Assembly: GCA_037892935.1 (NCBI GenBank)
Contig: JAYXKI010000008.1
Location: forward strand, 930,001 to 994,000
From: Phlebopus portentosus
Lineage: Eukaryota > Basidiomycota > Agaricomycetes > Boletales > Boletinellaceae
Direction: 5' to 3'
Length of the DNA stretch: 64,000 nt
The position numbers and the translations under genes are program-made. Positions 21,418-34,343 of the stretch are shown in pieces. The notes beneath the pieces were generated by a model. That model ran no database searches and was not told the DNA's origin. It saw only the letters and a program-made list of their open reading frames with translations. Every line of letters begins with the position of its first letter. Positions within the stretch are counted from its first letter, which is position 1.

Positions 21418-24400
21418 TCAACATAATCCCAGCATCTTACACATCTCCTGCACCTTTACTCTGCTTAGTGCTTTAGTCATAATGTCTGCTGGTATAGTCT
21501 GAGTGGGCAAGTAATACACTTTGATATGACCAGCCTCTACAACATCTCTCAACTAGTAAAAGCGCAGATCTAAGTGTTTTATGCATTCATGATGCTCAGG
21601 ATTGTTTGCCACAGACAGAGCAGACTGGTTATCAATGTACAGAGAAGAGGATGCATCAAACTTGTAGCCAAACTCTGTAAAGAGATTTCTCAGCTACATA
21701 ATCTCTTGTCCTGCACTAACAGCAGCAATGTATTCTGCTTCAGTGGTGGATAGAGTCACAAAGGGCTGCAACTTGCTAGCCCAGCTGATAGCACCAGTTC
21801 CCATCTTGACAACCATCCCACTTGTGGACCGTCTGTTATCCTCATTTCCTCCATGGTCAGCATCACAGAAGGTAGTGAACAGCTCAGAGGACTTAGGATC
21901 AGGTGCATAAGTCAACCTGAAATCCTTTGTACCCTGCAAATAGCGACATAGATGCTTTGCTGCCTTCCAATGAGCTGGACCAGGATTAGAACTGAAGCGT
22001 CCCAAGACACCAACTGCATAGGCAATATCTGGCCTAGTAGCAATAGCTAAGTACATGAGTGCACCAACTAATTGCTTGTAGGGCACCTGCTTCATGTATT
22101 CAGTTTCTGCAGGGGTCTTAGGAGCCATGTCCTTGCTGAGCTTCTGCTCAGGGAGAGGAGTAGTAACAGTGCCACAGTTGCTCATGCTGAAGCGCTCTAG
22201 CACATCAATAATATACTGTCTCTGTGACAGACTGATAGAGTGCTTGGAGCGGTCTCTCTGAATATGGACTCCTAGCAGGAATGAGGTTGGGCCCAACTCA
22301 TGCAGTTTAAAGTGCTTGGCCAGTTCATCTCTGACAGACTCATACTGCTGCTTAGACTTTACAGCAATGGTCATGTCATCAACATAGACTGGAATGATGA
22401 TATGCACTTCATCTCTGCTGTACACCCAAATGCTGTAATCACAGCGCACTAACTTGAAGCCCATGCTCTTCATCACTGAATCAAGCTTCTTGTGCCATTG
22501 GTGGCCAGCCTGCTTAAGGCCATAAATTGACTTGATCAGCTTGAGAACAAATCCAGGGCCAAAGTAGTCCTCAAATCCTTCAGGCTGGGTCATGTAGACA
22601 TCATGCTCCATCTCACCATTGAGGAAAGCAGTAGAGATGTCAACACTATACAGCTCAAGGTCTTCAAATGCAGCTATTGCCAGGATGGCTCTAAGTGCAG
22701 CCCACTTGGCTGTAGGGGCAAACACCTGAGAGAACTCAAGACCTGGTTGCTGAGAGAAGCCCTTAGCTACCAGCCTTGCCTTGTACCTGTCTACAGATCC
22801 ATCTGCCTTGCGCTTGAGCTTGAACACCCATCTGCATCTAATGGGCTTTCTGCCAGGAGGTAGTCTGACTGGTTCAAATGTGCCATTCTCAATCAGACTG
22901 ATAAATTCCTCCATGGCTGCTTTCTCCCAGAGGTCTGCATCAGGACGTCCTTTGATGTCCTTCCACTGATAGGGTTCAGGACTGATGTGTTGCACATCTT
23001 GTGCAGAGAACACATGCTCAGTGCAATTAGATGACTGGAATGCATATTCTAGAGCATCTTCATAAGACAGATAGATGTCCTCTAGTCCTGCATTAGCACC
23101 AAAATCCATTAGGCCAGCAAACATCAGTGCTTCAGCTTGCAACTCCTCTTCTGACATGATGTCCAGTTCATCAGGTGAGTCACTGTCCATCTCAACATCC
23201 TGCTCTGGCTGCTCTACAACATCTGGCTGAGCTGCAGAGTCAGTATCAGAAGCAGTGTCAGGTGCAGTGTCAGATACAGTTGGCTCTGCTGAGTTGAAGT
23301 TGAAGCGCTGTGGTGGAATAGGGGAGCCTGGCACACGTCTGGGAAGGCGCTGTCCAACATAGTCCACATCCCACCAGCCAGTGGTATGACGTCTAATAGG
23401 TCTCCACATTGGATCTGGCCACCAGGGAGAAGCAGGCCTTTGTTTCTTTGAGGCCTGCTCAGATAGCAGTGGTGAAGTAGTGTGTTCACGCTTTGGTGGA
23501 TGAGTGGCTGGTGAAGGAGGATGATGTGGGGGACTGTGTGAAGGAGGACTAGGTGATGGATTAGGTGGAGGACTAGGTGTAGGTGTAGGTGTAGGCATAG
23601 GAGGATCTGCTGGATGCATAGGAGCAGGTGGTGGAGGAGGAGCTGGCAGAACATCAATAGCATCCTCTACTCCCCCTGTTCTGGCAGGTCTTCTGTCTGT
23701 GTAGGCATATTCACCCTCAAGTCAACTGGGTTTCTAGATGTACCAGGGAAGACTCTCTCATCAAATTGAGCAGAGTCACTAATGACTTCCTTCCTGGTAA
23801 GTGGATTCCAGAACAACCAGCCTTTATAGTTAGAGGGATAGCCTAGGAACACACATTTCTGTGTGTGGGACTGCAGCTGCTTGTGTTGATCTTTCTTCAC
23901 AAGCACATAGGAGGTGCATCCAAATACACGCAAGTGAGAGACATCTGGCTTTGACTGAACCAGAGCTCATAGGGTGTACTGGCAGACACAGCAGAGGTGG
24001 GAGAGCGGTTGTGTACATGTACAAATGCTGCCACTGCATCCCACCAGAAGCTAGAGGGCAGGTGTGCTTCATTAAGCATAGTAGTAATGCCCTCTGCAAG
24101 TGTCCTGTTAGCACGCTCTGCAACACCATTCTGATGAGGTTCATCTCTAATAGTGTGCTGTCTGTGGATGCCTGCAGTAATACAGAACTGGTCCCATTCC
24201 TTAGACACATATTCTCCACCTTTATCATCACGAGTGGCTTTGATCTTCACTCCTAACTGGTTCTCTGCATAGGCCTTAAATTGCTTGAAGGCAGCAAATG
24301 CATCACTCTTCTTCTTCAATGGGAGAACAGCCCAGTAGCGGCTGTAATCATCAATGAAGGTGATCCAATATTTAAAGCCATGTCTAGATTGACAGGCAAT

Positions 24401-25956
24401 GGACCATGAACATCAGAGTGAACCAATTGGAGGAGACCAGAAGCTCTGTGAGATGCAAGTTTGGAGACATTAGACCTGTGCTGCTTGCCAGCAATGCAAG
24501 GTTCACAGATAGGATCTGGAGTGCTCTTGGATTTGACAACCATTCCTTTGACTAGCTCCTCAGTCATCAACCTGTTTACATCACCATGATTGAGATGTGC
24601 AAAGCGCCTGTGCCAAAGTGTAGTGTCAAGTGGACAGGTGCTGGTGAATGCAGCATAAGCAATGGTAGGGACAATATGGCCATTGAGAGTTGCTGCATTG
24701 TAAGAGGTGATGTTTGCAGTGAAAAGAACTGTTCCATGACGATGGAAAAGCATCTTGTTATGGTGAATGGTGACAACATATGATTTGGAACGAGTCAAAT
24801 ACAGGACTGAGAGGAGATTGTTTCTGAGATCAGGAACATGAAGTACACGCTCAAATTCAAGTAACTGTCCAGGTTTGCCACCAACTACAGGCTGAAAGCG
24901 CACTGTGCCAATGCCAACTGAATAAATAACTTGATTGTTGGCTAAACGAATAGGGGTGTGATTTGTTGAGTATTTGGTGAACCAATGACGATGTGGAGTC
25001 ATGTGGCAAGTGGCACCTGTGTCAGCAATCCAGTCAGTTCCTGCATCTGGGATAAGAGGTGAATGGGGATTGGTGTAGTCAAGAGCACTTGCATTGCCAG
25101 CAAATTCAGCAGATTCAGCAGATTCATCTTGTTGAGCAACATGGGCCTTCTGGCCCTTCCTGCCCTTCCTCCTCTTCTCTTCCCTGTTCTTCTTAGCCCT
25201 GACATGTGCATCCTTAGAAGCTGCCTGCTTCATATAGCAGTTCTCCTCTGTGTGCTTAGGAATACCACAGAAGGTGCAAGTGACACCTTGAGAGGAGATA
25301 GGCTTTACAGCACTACTAGTGGATGTGAACATGGCCTGGGGCTGAAGCTGAATGCGCTCTTGACGGTTCTGCTGCTCTTGGGCAAATGCCTCCTTAAGGT
25401 TATTCCACTTGAATTCCTTCATAAGGAGCACTGCAGAGCGAAAGGAAGCATAGTCCTCAGGAAGAGCACGAATCAGACATGCACATGCAAGCTCATTCTC
25501 AAACTCCTCAAGTTTGAGGGTGCTAGAACGAGTGCTTCTGATCTTGTGCAGTGCTAGCTCAACCCTGCTCACCAGATTAGTGAGGGACTCATCTTCCTTC
25601 TTGGTGATGTTGAAGAACTCATCATAGGCATTAAAGCGCGCAGCTGGGTTGTCCTGCTCATTGATCTTCTGAAGCTCAGTCCACATCTTGACTGGATCAT
25701 CCATGTAGTCCTGCACCATAACCTGCATGCTATGCTCAATTCTCTGATAGATCAGGCCTGCAGCTTGCTCAGCCTTCTCTTCCCAGAGCTGGACAGCCTC
25801 TGCTGGAGCACTAGGCTTAGCTTCCTGACCAGAGGTCAGGCGCCACAACTTCTTGACTTGAAGTGCAGCACGCATATCATGCTTCCAGACAGAGTAATTG
25901 CTGTCATTGAGCTTGGTGATAGTGGATAGCGTCTCAGAGGTGACAGGATCAGACAT
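21418..25956 (-). pseudogene. gag-pol: E4 Gag-Pol, broken by three 1-nt deletions and a nonsense codon
   Basis: Gag to integrase: 24,316-25,956 (MSDPVTSETL, zinc knuckle CTFCGIPKHTEENC, DTGA protease). Compared with E2, single bases are lost at ~24,391 (in the integrase core, SRHG), at ~23,957 (FQSKPDVSH) and at ~23,672 (a C run, EDLPEQGG), moving the frame through 23,897-24,319 and 23,667-23,933. 21,694-23,619 then reads linker, RT (YVDD) and most of RNase H. A TGG to TAG change near 21,694 (QEIM*LRN) precedes the last 92 codons. All catalytic motifs are still readable. A product would need frameshifting; most likely dead. Confidence 0.88.
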
Positions 25957-27142
25957 GATAGTTGAAATGAGGTGTGGATGAGAGTGGACAGATGATGCTT
26001 AGAAGAAATAAGCAGTAAGGGAGCAATGAGGGAGAGAGCGCTAACAAATTTATGCCTGGAGGTGACAGATCAATGCCAACCAGTGCAGTCTTCTACAGTC
26101 ACTGAAGTATACACAGATTTGCCGCAAGACAGTGCTGGTCTGTTGGTCTGCTAAGACCCCGCAGGCACCGCTAACTGAGAGAGGCTCTAGGCTTAAGTAG
26201 ACACTCAAAGAGTGACTACAACCAGCGAACTAAGGCCGGGCAGGCAAGCTTCACAGTCTGTAGGCTAGGCTGATCCAACAACAGTGATGGAGCCACACAC
26301 CAATTAACACCAGAGCTGCCAGACACAAAATGCAGCACAGAGAGGGAACGGATAGGCGGAACGGTGCGCAAATTGGCACGCAGATAGGGGACAACGAGCG
26401 GAATCGAACGGTGTAAAGAGCACGCGGATCGGATCAGCGGATCGGCAGCAATCGACGATTTCCGTCGGCACAAGAATAGCCCACAGCGCAGTTAAACAGT
26501 GGCTGCTCAAGCTGAAACTTGGTGGAAGTATGCACAGGTATGGGAGCCGTATGCACACCAAAGGGCGTCCGGATCAGATCAGCAGTTGCCGAGAAAATCG
26601 AAAGTTGCCAAAATAGGGTGCAAAACAAAGATCCTTCAATAAGTCAGCGAGTTCTTGACCGATTTGGCTGAAACTTCGCGACAGGGGACGTGGAAATAGG
26701 CCAAATAGACGTGCCAAATTTCGGGAGAAACGGATCAGCGGTTCACCCGGGATAGGCAATGCAACTTCGAAAATAGCCAAAAGTGATAGGGCTATAGCGG
26801 TGTCAAATCGCAACGGATCGAGCTGAAACTCGGCAGGACAGTAGGCCTATATGGGCCGAGTAAACGTGCCAAAGGGCGTCAAAAACGGCTGGACGGTTGT
26901 GGAGCAATCAAGCGGCGGAGTTTTGGGGAGATTTGGCACTAATAAAGGCCAAAGAAGAAGGCAGAGGGCTCTGGGACTGTGGAAACTGCACAGAAGGGTG
27001 CAGAGGATGATGGGAACACTAGGAACACACCAAAAGGCCAGTCCAGAACACCAAAAGCTTCTCTGACAACAGCAGCAGCTCTCCAAACCCAAAAACTCAA
27101 AAATGCGGCAGTGCAGACAGCTAGAGCTCAAGGCTCATAACC
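25957..27142 (-). other. Copia leader, ~1.19 kb, with ~155-bp diverged tandem repeats
   Basis: Leader between the primer site and gag ATG. AGTTTCAGC-type motifs recur on the sense strand at 26,511, 26,667 and 26,822, giving periods of 156 and 155 bp; each is followed by related text (CGTGCCAAA, AAACGGATCAGCGG, GAAAGTTGCC). Sense frames of 85-198 codons occur in the leader of several copies (for example 29,566-30,162 in E5, 13,904-14,380 in E1), but their ends differ between copies. I therefore do not call a gene. The role could be packaging, dimerisation or translational control. Confidence 0.6.
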
Positions 27143-27394
27143 TGTTAGATCACACAAATCCAGCAAGGGACCACTGAGTCCAGTGGTGAGTACACTTGAT
27201 GTATATTAGCAGTCTAATTACATACCTGAGTCCAGTAGTGAGTACACTTGATGTAGAGTACTCACCAATGGACTGTGTCGCTTTTACAGGAGATTACATA
27301 AGCATCACATGATCAAGAAAGCGGACATAAGGAAGAATATAAACAGAACAATAAGCTACAAAATACTAAGAGTGTCAGAATCACACTTCTAACA
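27143..27394 (-). repeat. L5: copia LTR shared by E4 and E5
   Basis: 252 bp, intact TG...CA ends. 5' LTR for E4 (primer site on its left). Its U3 end is fused to integrase sequence of E5. Confidence 0.92.
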
Positions 27395-29306
27395 CAGAAG
27401 CTAGAGGGCAGGTGTGCTTCATTAAGCATAGTAGTAATGCCCTCTGCAAGTGTCCTGTTAGCACGCTCTGCAACACCATTCTGATGAGGTTCATCTCTAA
27501 TAGTGTGCTGTCTGTGGATGCCTGCAGTAATACAGAACTGGTCCCATTCCTTACACACATATTCTCCACCTTTATCATCACGAGTGGCTTTGATCTTCAC
27601 TCCTAACTGGTTCTCTGCATAGGCCTTAAATTGCTTGAAAGCAGCAAATGCATCACTCTTCTTCTTCAATGGGAGAACAGCCCAGTAGCGGCTGTAATCA
27701 TCAATGAAGGTGATCCAATATTTAAAGCCATGTCTAGATTGGACAGGCAATGGACCATGAACATCAGAGTGAACCAATTGGAGGAGACCAGAAGCTCTGT
27801 GAGATGCAAGTTTGGAGACATTAGACCTGTGCTGCTTGCCAGCAATGCAAGGTTCACAGATAGGATCTGGAGTGCTCTTGGATTTGACAACCATTCCTTT
27901 GACTAGCTCCTCAGTCATCAACCTGTTTACATCACCATGATTGAGATGTGCAAAGCGCCTGTGCCAAAGTGTAGTGTCAAGTGGACAGGTGCTGGTGAAT
28001 GCAGCATAAGCAATGGTAGTGACAATATGGCCATTGAGAGTTGCTGCATTGTAAGAGGTGATGTTTGCAGTGAAAAGAACTGTTCCATGACGATGGAAAA
28101 GCATCTTGTTATGGTGAATGGTGACAACATATGATTTGGAACGAGTCAAATACAGGACTGAGAGGAGATTGTTTCTAAGATCAGGAACATGAAGTACACG
28201 CTCAAATTCAAGTAACTGTCCAGGTTTGCCACCAACTACAGGCTGAAAGCGCACTGTGACAATGCCAACTGAATAAATAACTTGGTTGTTGGCCAAACGA
28301 ATAGGGGTGTGATTTGTTGAGTATTTGGTGAACCAATGACGATGTGGAGTCATGTGGCAAGTGGCACCTGTGTCAGCAATCCAGTCAGTTCCTGATCTGG
28401 GATAAGAGGTGAATGGGGATTGGTGTAGTCAAGAGCACTTGCATTGCCAGCAAATTCAGCAGATTCAGCAGATTCATCTTGTTGAGCAACATGGGCCTTC
28501 TGGCCCTTCCTGCCCTTCCTCCTCTTCTCTTCCCTGTTCTTCTTAGCCCTAACATGTGCATCCTTAGAAGCTGCCTGCTTCATATAGCAGTTCTCCTCTG
28601 TGTGCTTAGAAATACCACAGAAGGCGCAAGTGACACCTTGAGAGGAGATAGGCTTTACAGCACTACTAGTGGATGTGAACATGGCCTGGGGCTGAAGCTG
28701 AATGCGCTCTTGACGGTTCTGCTGCTCTTGGGCAAATGCCTCCTTAAGGTTATTCCACTTGAATTCCTTCATAAGGAGCACTGCAGAGCAAAAGGAAGCA
28801 TAGTCCTCAGGAAGAGCATGAATTAGACATGCACATGCAAGCTCATTCTCAAACTCCTCAAGTTTGAGGGTGCTAGAACGAGTGCTTCTGATCTTGTGCA
28901 GTGCTAGCTCAACCCTGCTCACCAGATTGGTGAGGGACTCATCTTCCTTCTTGGTGATATTGAAGAACTCATCATAGGCATTAAAGCGCGCAGCTGGGTT
29001 GTCCTGCTCATTGATCTTCTGAAGCTCAGTCCACATCTTGACTGGATCATCCATGTAGTCCTGCACCATAACCTGCATGCTATGCTCAATTCTCTGATAG
29101 ATCAGGCCTGCAGCTTGCTCAGCCTTCTCTTCCCAGAGCTGGACAGCCTCTGCTGGAGCACTAGGCTTAGCTTCCTGACCAGAGGTCAGGCGCCACAACT
29201 TCTTGACTTGAAGTGCAGCATGCATATTATGCCTCCAGACAGAGTAATTGCTGTCATTGAGCTTGGTGATAGTGGATAGCGTCTCAGAGGTGACAGGATC
29301 AGACAT
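27395..29306 (-). pseudogene. E5: copia Gag-protease-integrase fragment
   Basis: gag frame 28,350-29,306 (MSDPVTSETL to zinc knuckle and NASALDYTN). A 1-nt deletion at ~28,394 (cctgatctgg where other copies have cctgcatctgg) shifts it just before the DTGA protease. 27,313-28,353 then encodes the rest of protease, pre-integrase and integrase including both Asp and the Glu (NGVAERANRTL) up to HLPSSF, where sequence is cut by L5. RT and RNase H are absent. It shares WRHNMHAALQ, CAFCGIS and SVGIVTV with E2 rather than E4. Confidence 0.85.
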
Positions 29307-30491
29307 GATAGTTGAAATGAGGTGTGGATGAGAGTGGACAGATGATGCTTAGAAGAAATAAGCAGTAAGAGAGCAATGAGGGAGAGAGCGCTAACAAATT
29401 TATGCCTGGAGGTGACAGATCAATGCCAACCAGTGCAGTCTTCTACAGTCACTGAAGTATACACAGATTTGCCGCAAGACAGTGCTGGTCTGTTGGTCTG
29501 CTAAGACCCCGCAGGCACCGCTAACTGAGAGAGGCTCTAGGCTTAAGTAGACACTCAAAGAGTGACTACAACCAGCGAACTAAAGCCGGGCAGGCAAGCT
29601 TCACAGTCTGTAGGCTAGGCTGATCCAACAACAGTGATGGAGCCACACACCAATTAACACCAGAGCTGCCAGACACAAAATGCAGTGCAGAGAGGGAACA
29701 GATAGGCAGAATGGTGTGCAAATTGGCAGCAGATAGAGGACGACGAGCGGAATCGAATGGTGCAAAGAGCACGCGGATCGGATCAGCGGATCGGCAGCAA
29801 TTGACGATTTTCGTCGGCACAAGAATAGCCCACAGCGCAGTTAAACCGCGGCCGCTCAGGCTGAAACTTGGTGGAAGTATGCACAGGTATGGGAGCCGTA
29901 TGCACACCAAAGGGTGTCCGGATCGGATCAGCAGTTGCCGAGAAAATCGAAAGTTGCCAAAATAGGGTGCAAAACAAAGATCCTTGAATAAGTCGGCGAG
30001 TTCTTGACAGATTTGGCTGAAACTTCGCGACAGGGGACGCAAAAATAGGCCAAATAGACGTGCCAAGTTTCGTGAGAAACGGATCAGCGGTTCACCCGGG
30101 ATAGGCAATGCAACTTCAAAAATAGCCAAAAGTGATAGGGCTATAGCGGTGTCAAATTGCAACGGATCAAGCTGAAACTCGGCAGGACAGTAGGCCTATA
30201 TGAGCCGAGTAAACATGCCAAAGGGTGTCAAAAACGGCTGGATGGTTGTGGAGCAATCAAGCGGCGGAGTTTTGGGGAGATTTAGCACTAATAAAGGCCA
30301 AAGAAGAAGGCAGAGGGCTCTGGGACTGTGGAAACTGCACAGAAGGGTGCAGAAGATGATGGGAACACTAGGAACACACCAAAAGGCCAGTCCAGAACAC
30401 CAAAAGCTTCTCTGACAACAGCAGCAGCTCTCCAAACCCAAAAACTCAAAAATGCGGCAGTGCAGACAGCTAGAGCTCAAGGCTCATAACC
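29307..30491 (-). other. E5 leader with primer binding site
   Basis: Complete ~1.19 kb leader homologous to that of E4, ending in the GGTTATGAGCC primer site at 30,482-30,491. A sense frame of 198 codons (29,566-30,162) is the longest leader ORF in the window; it depends on a copy-specific indel and shows no domain. Confidence 0.75.
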
Positions 30492-30751
30492 TGTTAGATT
30501 ACACAAATCCAGCAAAGGACCACTGAGTCCAGTGGTGAGTACACTTGATGTTATTAGCAGTCTAATTACATACTTGAGTCCAGTGGTGAGTACACTTGAT
30601 GTAGAGTACTCACCAATGGACTGTGCCGCTTTTACAGGAGATTACATAAGCATCACATGATCAAGAAAGCGGACATAAGGAAGAATATAAACAGAACAAT
30701 AAACTACAAAATACTAAGAGTGTCAGAATTACACTTCTAATACTTCTAACA
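30492..30751 (-). repeat. L6: copia LTR, left end of the inverted unit
   Basis: 260 bp because the U3 end carries a 9-bp duplication (TACTTCTAA). It is 5' LTR of E5. Its U3 terminus at 30,751 is joined to the middle of gag in E6, which runs in the opposite direction. Confidence 0.9.
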
Positions 30752-33700
30752 GCTTATCTCCTCTCAAGGTGTCACTTGCACCTTCTGTGGTATTCCTAAG
30801 CACACAGAGGAGAACTGCTATATGAAGCAGGCAGCCTCTAAGGATGCACATGTTAGAGCTAAGAGGAACAGAAAAGAGAAGAGGAGGAAGGGCAGGAAGG
30901 GCCAGAAGGCCCATGTTGCTCAACAAGATGAATCTGCTGAATCTGCTGAATTTGCTGGCAATGCAAGTGCTCTTGACTACACCAATCACCATTCACCATA
31001 ACAGGATGCTTTTCCATCATCATGGAACAGTTCTTTTCACTGCAAATATCACCTCTTACAATGCAGCAACTCTCAATGGCCACATTGTCCTTACCATTGC
31101 TTATGCTGCATTCACCAGCACCTGTCCACTTGACACTACACTTTGGCACAGGCGCTTTGCACATCTCAATAATGGTGATATGAACAGGTTGATGACTGAG
31201 GAGCTAGTCAAGGGAATGGTTGTCAAATTCAAGAGCACTCCAGATCCTATCTGTGAACCTTACATTGCTGGCAAGCAGCACAGGTCTAATGTCTCCAAAC
31301 TTGCATCTCACAGAGCTTCTGGTCTCCTCCAATTAGTTCACTCTGATGTTCATGGTCCATTGCCTGTCCAATCTAGACATGGCTTTAAATACTGGATCAC
31401 CTTCATTGATGATTACAGCCGCTACTGGGCTGTTCTCCCATTGAAGAAGAAAAGTGATGCATTTGCTGCCTTCAAGCAATTTAAGGCCTATGCAGAGAAC
31501 CAGTTAGGAGTGAAGATCAAAGCCACTCGTGATAATAAAAGTGGAGAGTATGTGTCTAAGGAATGGGACCAGTTCTGTATTACTGCAGGCATCCACAGAC
31601 AGCACACTATTAGAGATGAACCTCATCAGAATGGTGTTGCAGAGTGTGCTAACAGGACACTTGCAGAGGGCATTACTACTATGCTTAATGAAGCACACCT
31701 GCCCTCTAGCTTCTGGTGGGATGCAGTGACAGCATTTGTACATGTACACAATTGCTCTCCCACCTCTGCTGTGTCTGCCAGTACACCCTATGAGCTCTGG
31801 TTCCAGTCAAAGCCAGATGTTTCTCACTTGCGTGTATTTGGATGCACCTCCTATGTGCTTGTGAAGAAAGATCAACACAAGCAGCTGCAGTCCCACACAC
31901 AGAAATGTGTGTTCCTAGGCTACCCCTCTAACTATAAAGGCTAGTTGTTCTGGAATCCACTTACCAGGAAGGAAGTCATTAGTGACTCTGCTCAATTTGA
32001 TGAGAGAGTCTTCCCTGGTATATCTAGAAACCCAGTTGACTTGAGGGTGAATGTGCCTACACAGACAGAAGACCTGCCAGAACAGGGGGGAGTAGAGGAT
32101 GCTATTGATGTTCTGCCAGCTCCTCCACCACCACCTGCTCCTATGCATCCAGCAGATCCTCCTATGCCTACACCTACACCTACACCTAGTCCTCCACCCA
32201 ATCTATCACCTAGTCCTCCTTCACACAGTCCCTCACATCATCCTTCTTCACCAGCCACTCATCCACCAAAGCGTGAACACACGACTTCACCACTGCTATC
32301 TGAGCAGGCCTCAAAGAAACAAAGGCCTGCTTCTCCCTAGTGGCCAGATCCAATGTGGAGACCTATTAGACGTCATACCACTGGCTGGTGGGATGTAGAC
32401 TATGTTGGACAGCGCCTTCCCAGACGTGTGCCAGGCTCCCCTATTCCACTACAGTGCTTCAACTTCAACTCAGCAGAGCCAACTGTATCTGACACTGCAT
32501 CTGACACTGCTTCTGATACTGACTCTGCAGCTCAGCCAGATGTTGTAGAGCAGCCAGAGCAGGATATTAAGATGGACAGTGACTCACCTGATGAACTGGA
32601 CATCATGTCAGAAGAGGAGTTGCAAGCTGAAGCACTGATGTTTGCTGGCCTAATAGATTTTGGTGTTAATGCAGGACTAGAGGACATCTATCTGTCTTAT
32701 GAAGATACTCTAGAATATGCATTCTAGTCATCTAATTGCGCTGAGCATGTGTTCTCTGCACAAGATGTGCAACACATCAGTCCTGAACCCTATCAGTGGA
32801 AGGATATCAAAGGACGTTCTAATGCAGACCTCTAGAGAAAGCAGCCATAGAGGAATTTATCAGTCTGATTGAGAATGGCATATTTGAACCAGTCAGACTA
32901 CCTCCTAGCAGAAAGCCCATTGGATGCAGATGGGTGTTTAAGCTCAAGCACAAGACAGATGGATCTGTAGACAGGTACAAGGCAAGGCTGGTAGCTAAGG
33001 GCTTCTCTCAGCAACCAGGTCTTGAATTCTCTCAGGTGTTTGCCTCTACAGCCAAGTGGGCTGCACTTAGAGCCATTCTGGCAATAGCTGCATTTGAAGA
33101 CCTTGAGCTGTATAGTGTTGACATCTCTACTGCTTTCTTCAATGGTGAGATAGAGCATGATGTCTACATGAACCAGCCTGAAGGATTTAAGGACTATTTT
33201 AGCCCTGGATTTGTTCTCAAGCTGATCAAGTCAATTTATGGCCTTAAGCAGGCTAGCCACCAATGGCACAAGAAGCTTGATTCAGTGATGAAGAGCATGG
33301 GCTTCAAGTTAGTGTGCTGTGATCACAGCATTTGGGTGTACAGCAGAGATAAAGTGTGCATCATCATTCCAGTCTATGTTGATGACATAACCATTGCTGT
33401 AAAGTCTAAGCAGCAGTATGAGTCTATCAGAGATGAACTAGTCAAGCACTTTAAACTGCATGAGTTGGGCCCAACCTCATTCCTTCTAGGAGTCCATATT
33501 CAGAGAGACCACTCCAAGCACTCTATCAGTCTGTCACAGAGATAGTATATTATTGATGTGCTAGATTGCTTCAGCATGAGCAACTGTGGTACTGTTACTA
33601 CTCCTCTCCTTGAGTAGAAGCTTAGCAAGGATATGGCTCCTAAGACCCCTGCAGAAACTGAATACATGAAGCAGGTGCCCTACAAGCAATTAGTTGGTAC

Positions 33701-34343
33701 ACTCATGTATTTAGCTATTGCTACTAGGCCAGATATTGTCTATGCAGTTGGTGTCTTAGGACACTTCAGTTCTAATCCTGGTTCAGCTTATTGGAAGGCA
33801 GCAAATCATCTATGTCACTATCTGCAGGGTACAAAGGATTTTAGGTTGACTTATGCACCTGATCCTAAGTCCTCTGAGCTGTTTACTACCTTCTGTGATG
33901 CTGACCATGGAGGAAATGAGGATAACAGACGGTCCACAAGTGGAATGGTTGTCAAGATGGAAACTGGTGCTATCAGCTGGGCTAGCAAGTTGCAGCCCTT
34001 TGTGACTCTATCCACCACTGAAGCAGAATACATTGCTGCTGTTAGTGCAGGACAAGAGATTATGTGGCTGAGAAATCTCTTTACAGAGTTTGGCTACAAG
34101 TTTGATGCACCCTCTTCTCTGTACATTGATAACCAGTCTGCTCTATCTGTGGCAAACAATCCTGAGCATCATAGACACATGAAACACCTAGATCTGCACT
34201 TCTACTGGTTGAGAGATGTTGTAGAGGCTGGTCATATCAAAGTGCATTACTTGCCCACTCAGACCATGCCAGCAGACATTATGACCAAAGCACTAAGCAG
34301 AGTAAAGGTGCAGGAGATGTGTAAGATGCTAGGATTATATTGA
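30752..34343 (+). pseudogene. E6 Gag-Pol, protease-less with several stops
   Basis: Main open pieces: 30,844-31,944 (integrase, with D residues of HSDVHG and TRDNK and the Glu in NGVAECANRTL), 31,945-32,340, 32,353-32,727, 32,934-33,545 (RT, GFSQQPGLEF to YVDDITIAV) and 33,633-34,343 (RNase H, ending KMLGLY). Breaks: GW to stop at 31,943, PW to stop at 32,339, FQ to stop at 32,727, a frameshift near 32,833, RQ to stop at 33,543, EQ to stop at 33,616. Most are TGG to TAG or CAG to TAG transitions. The protease deletion also shifts the frame between gag and pol. Confidence 0.85.

Larger units (their letters stand above)
21391..27142 (-). mobile_element. E4: full-length copia element with frameshifts
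   Basis: With L4 and L5 this is the only copy holding every part in order: 3' LTR, polypurine tract, pol, gag, ~1.19 kb leader, primer site, 5' LTR (21,115-27,394, 6,280 bp). Flanks left and right of the LTR pair (GACAGC and CAGAAGC) do not form a 5-bp duplication, so the LTR pair is not a simple insertion, or the flanks have since recombined. Confidence 0.9.

Noticed and set aside
21115..27394. E4 as a simple nested insertion splitting one element into E3 and E5
   Set aside because: The flanks (GACAGC / CAGAAGC) are not a target duplication, and about 1 kb of pol would be missing between E3 and E5.
29566..30162. 198-codon sense frame in the E5 leader
   Set aside because: Its length depends on a copy-specific indel and the corresponding frames in E1, E4, E7 and E11 end differently. 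Noted as a leader property rather than a gene.
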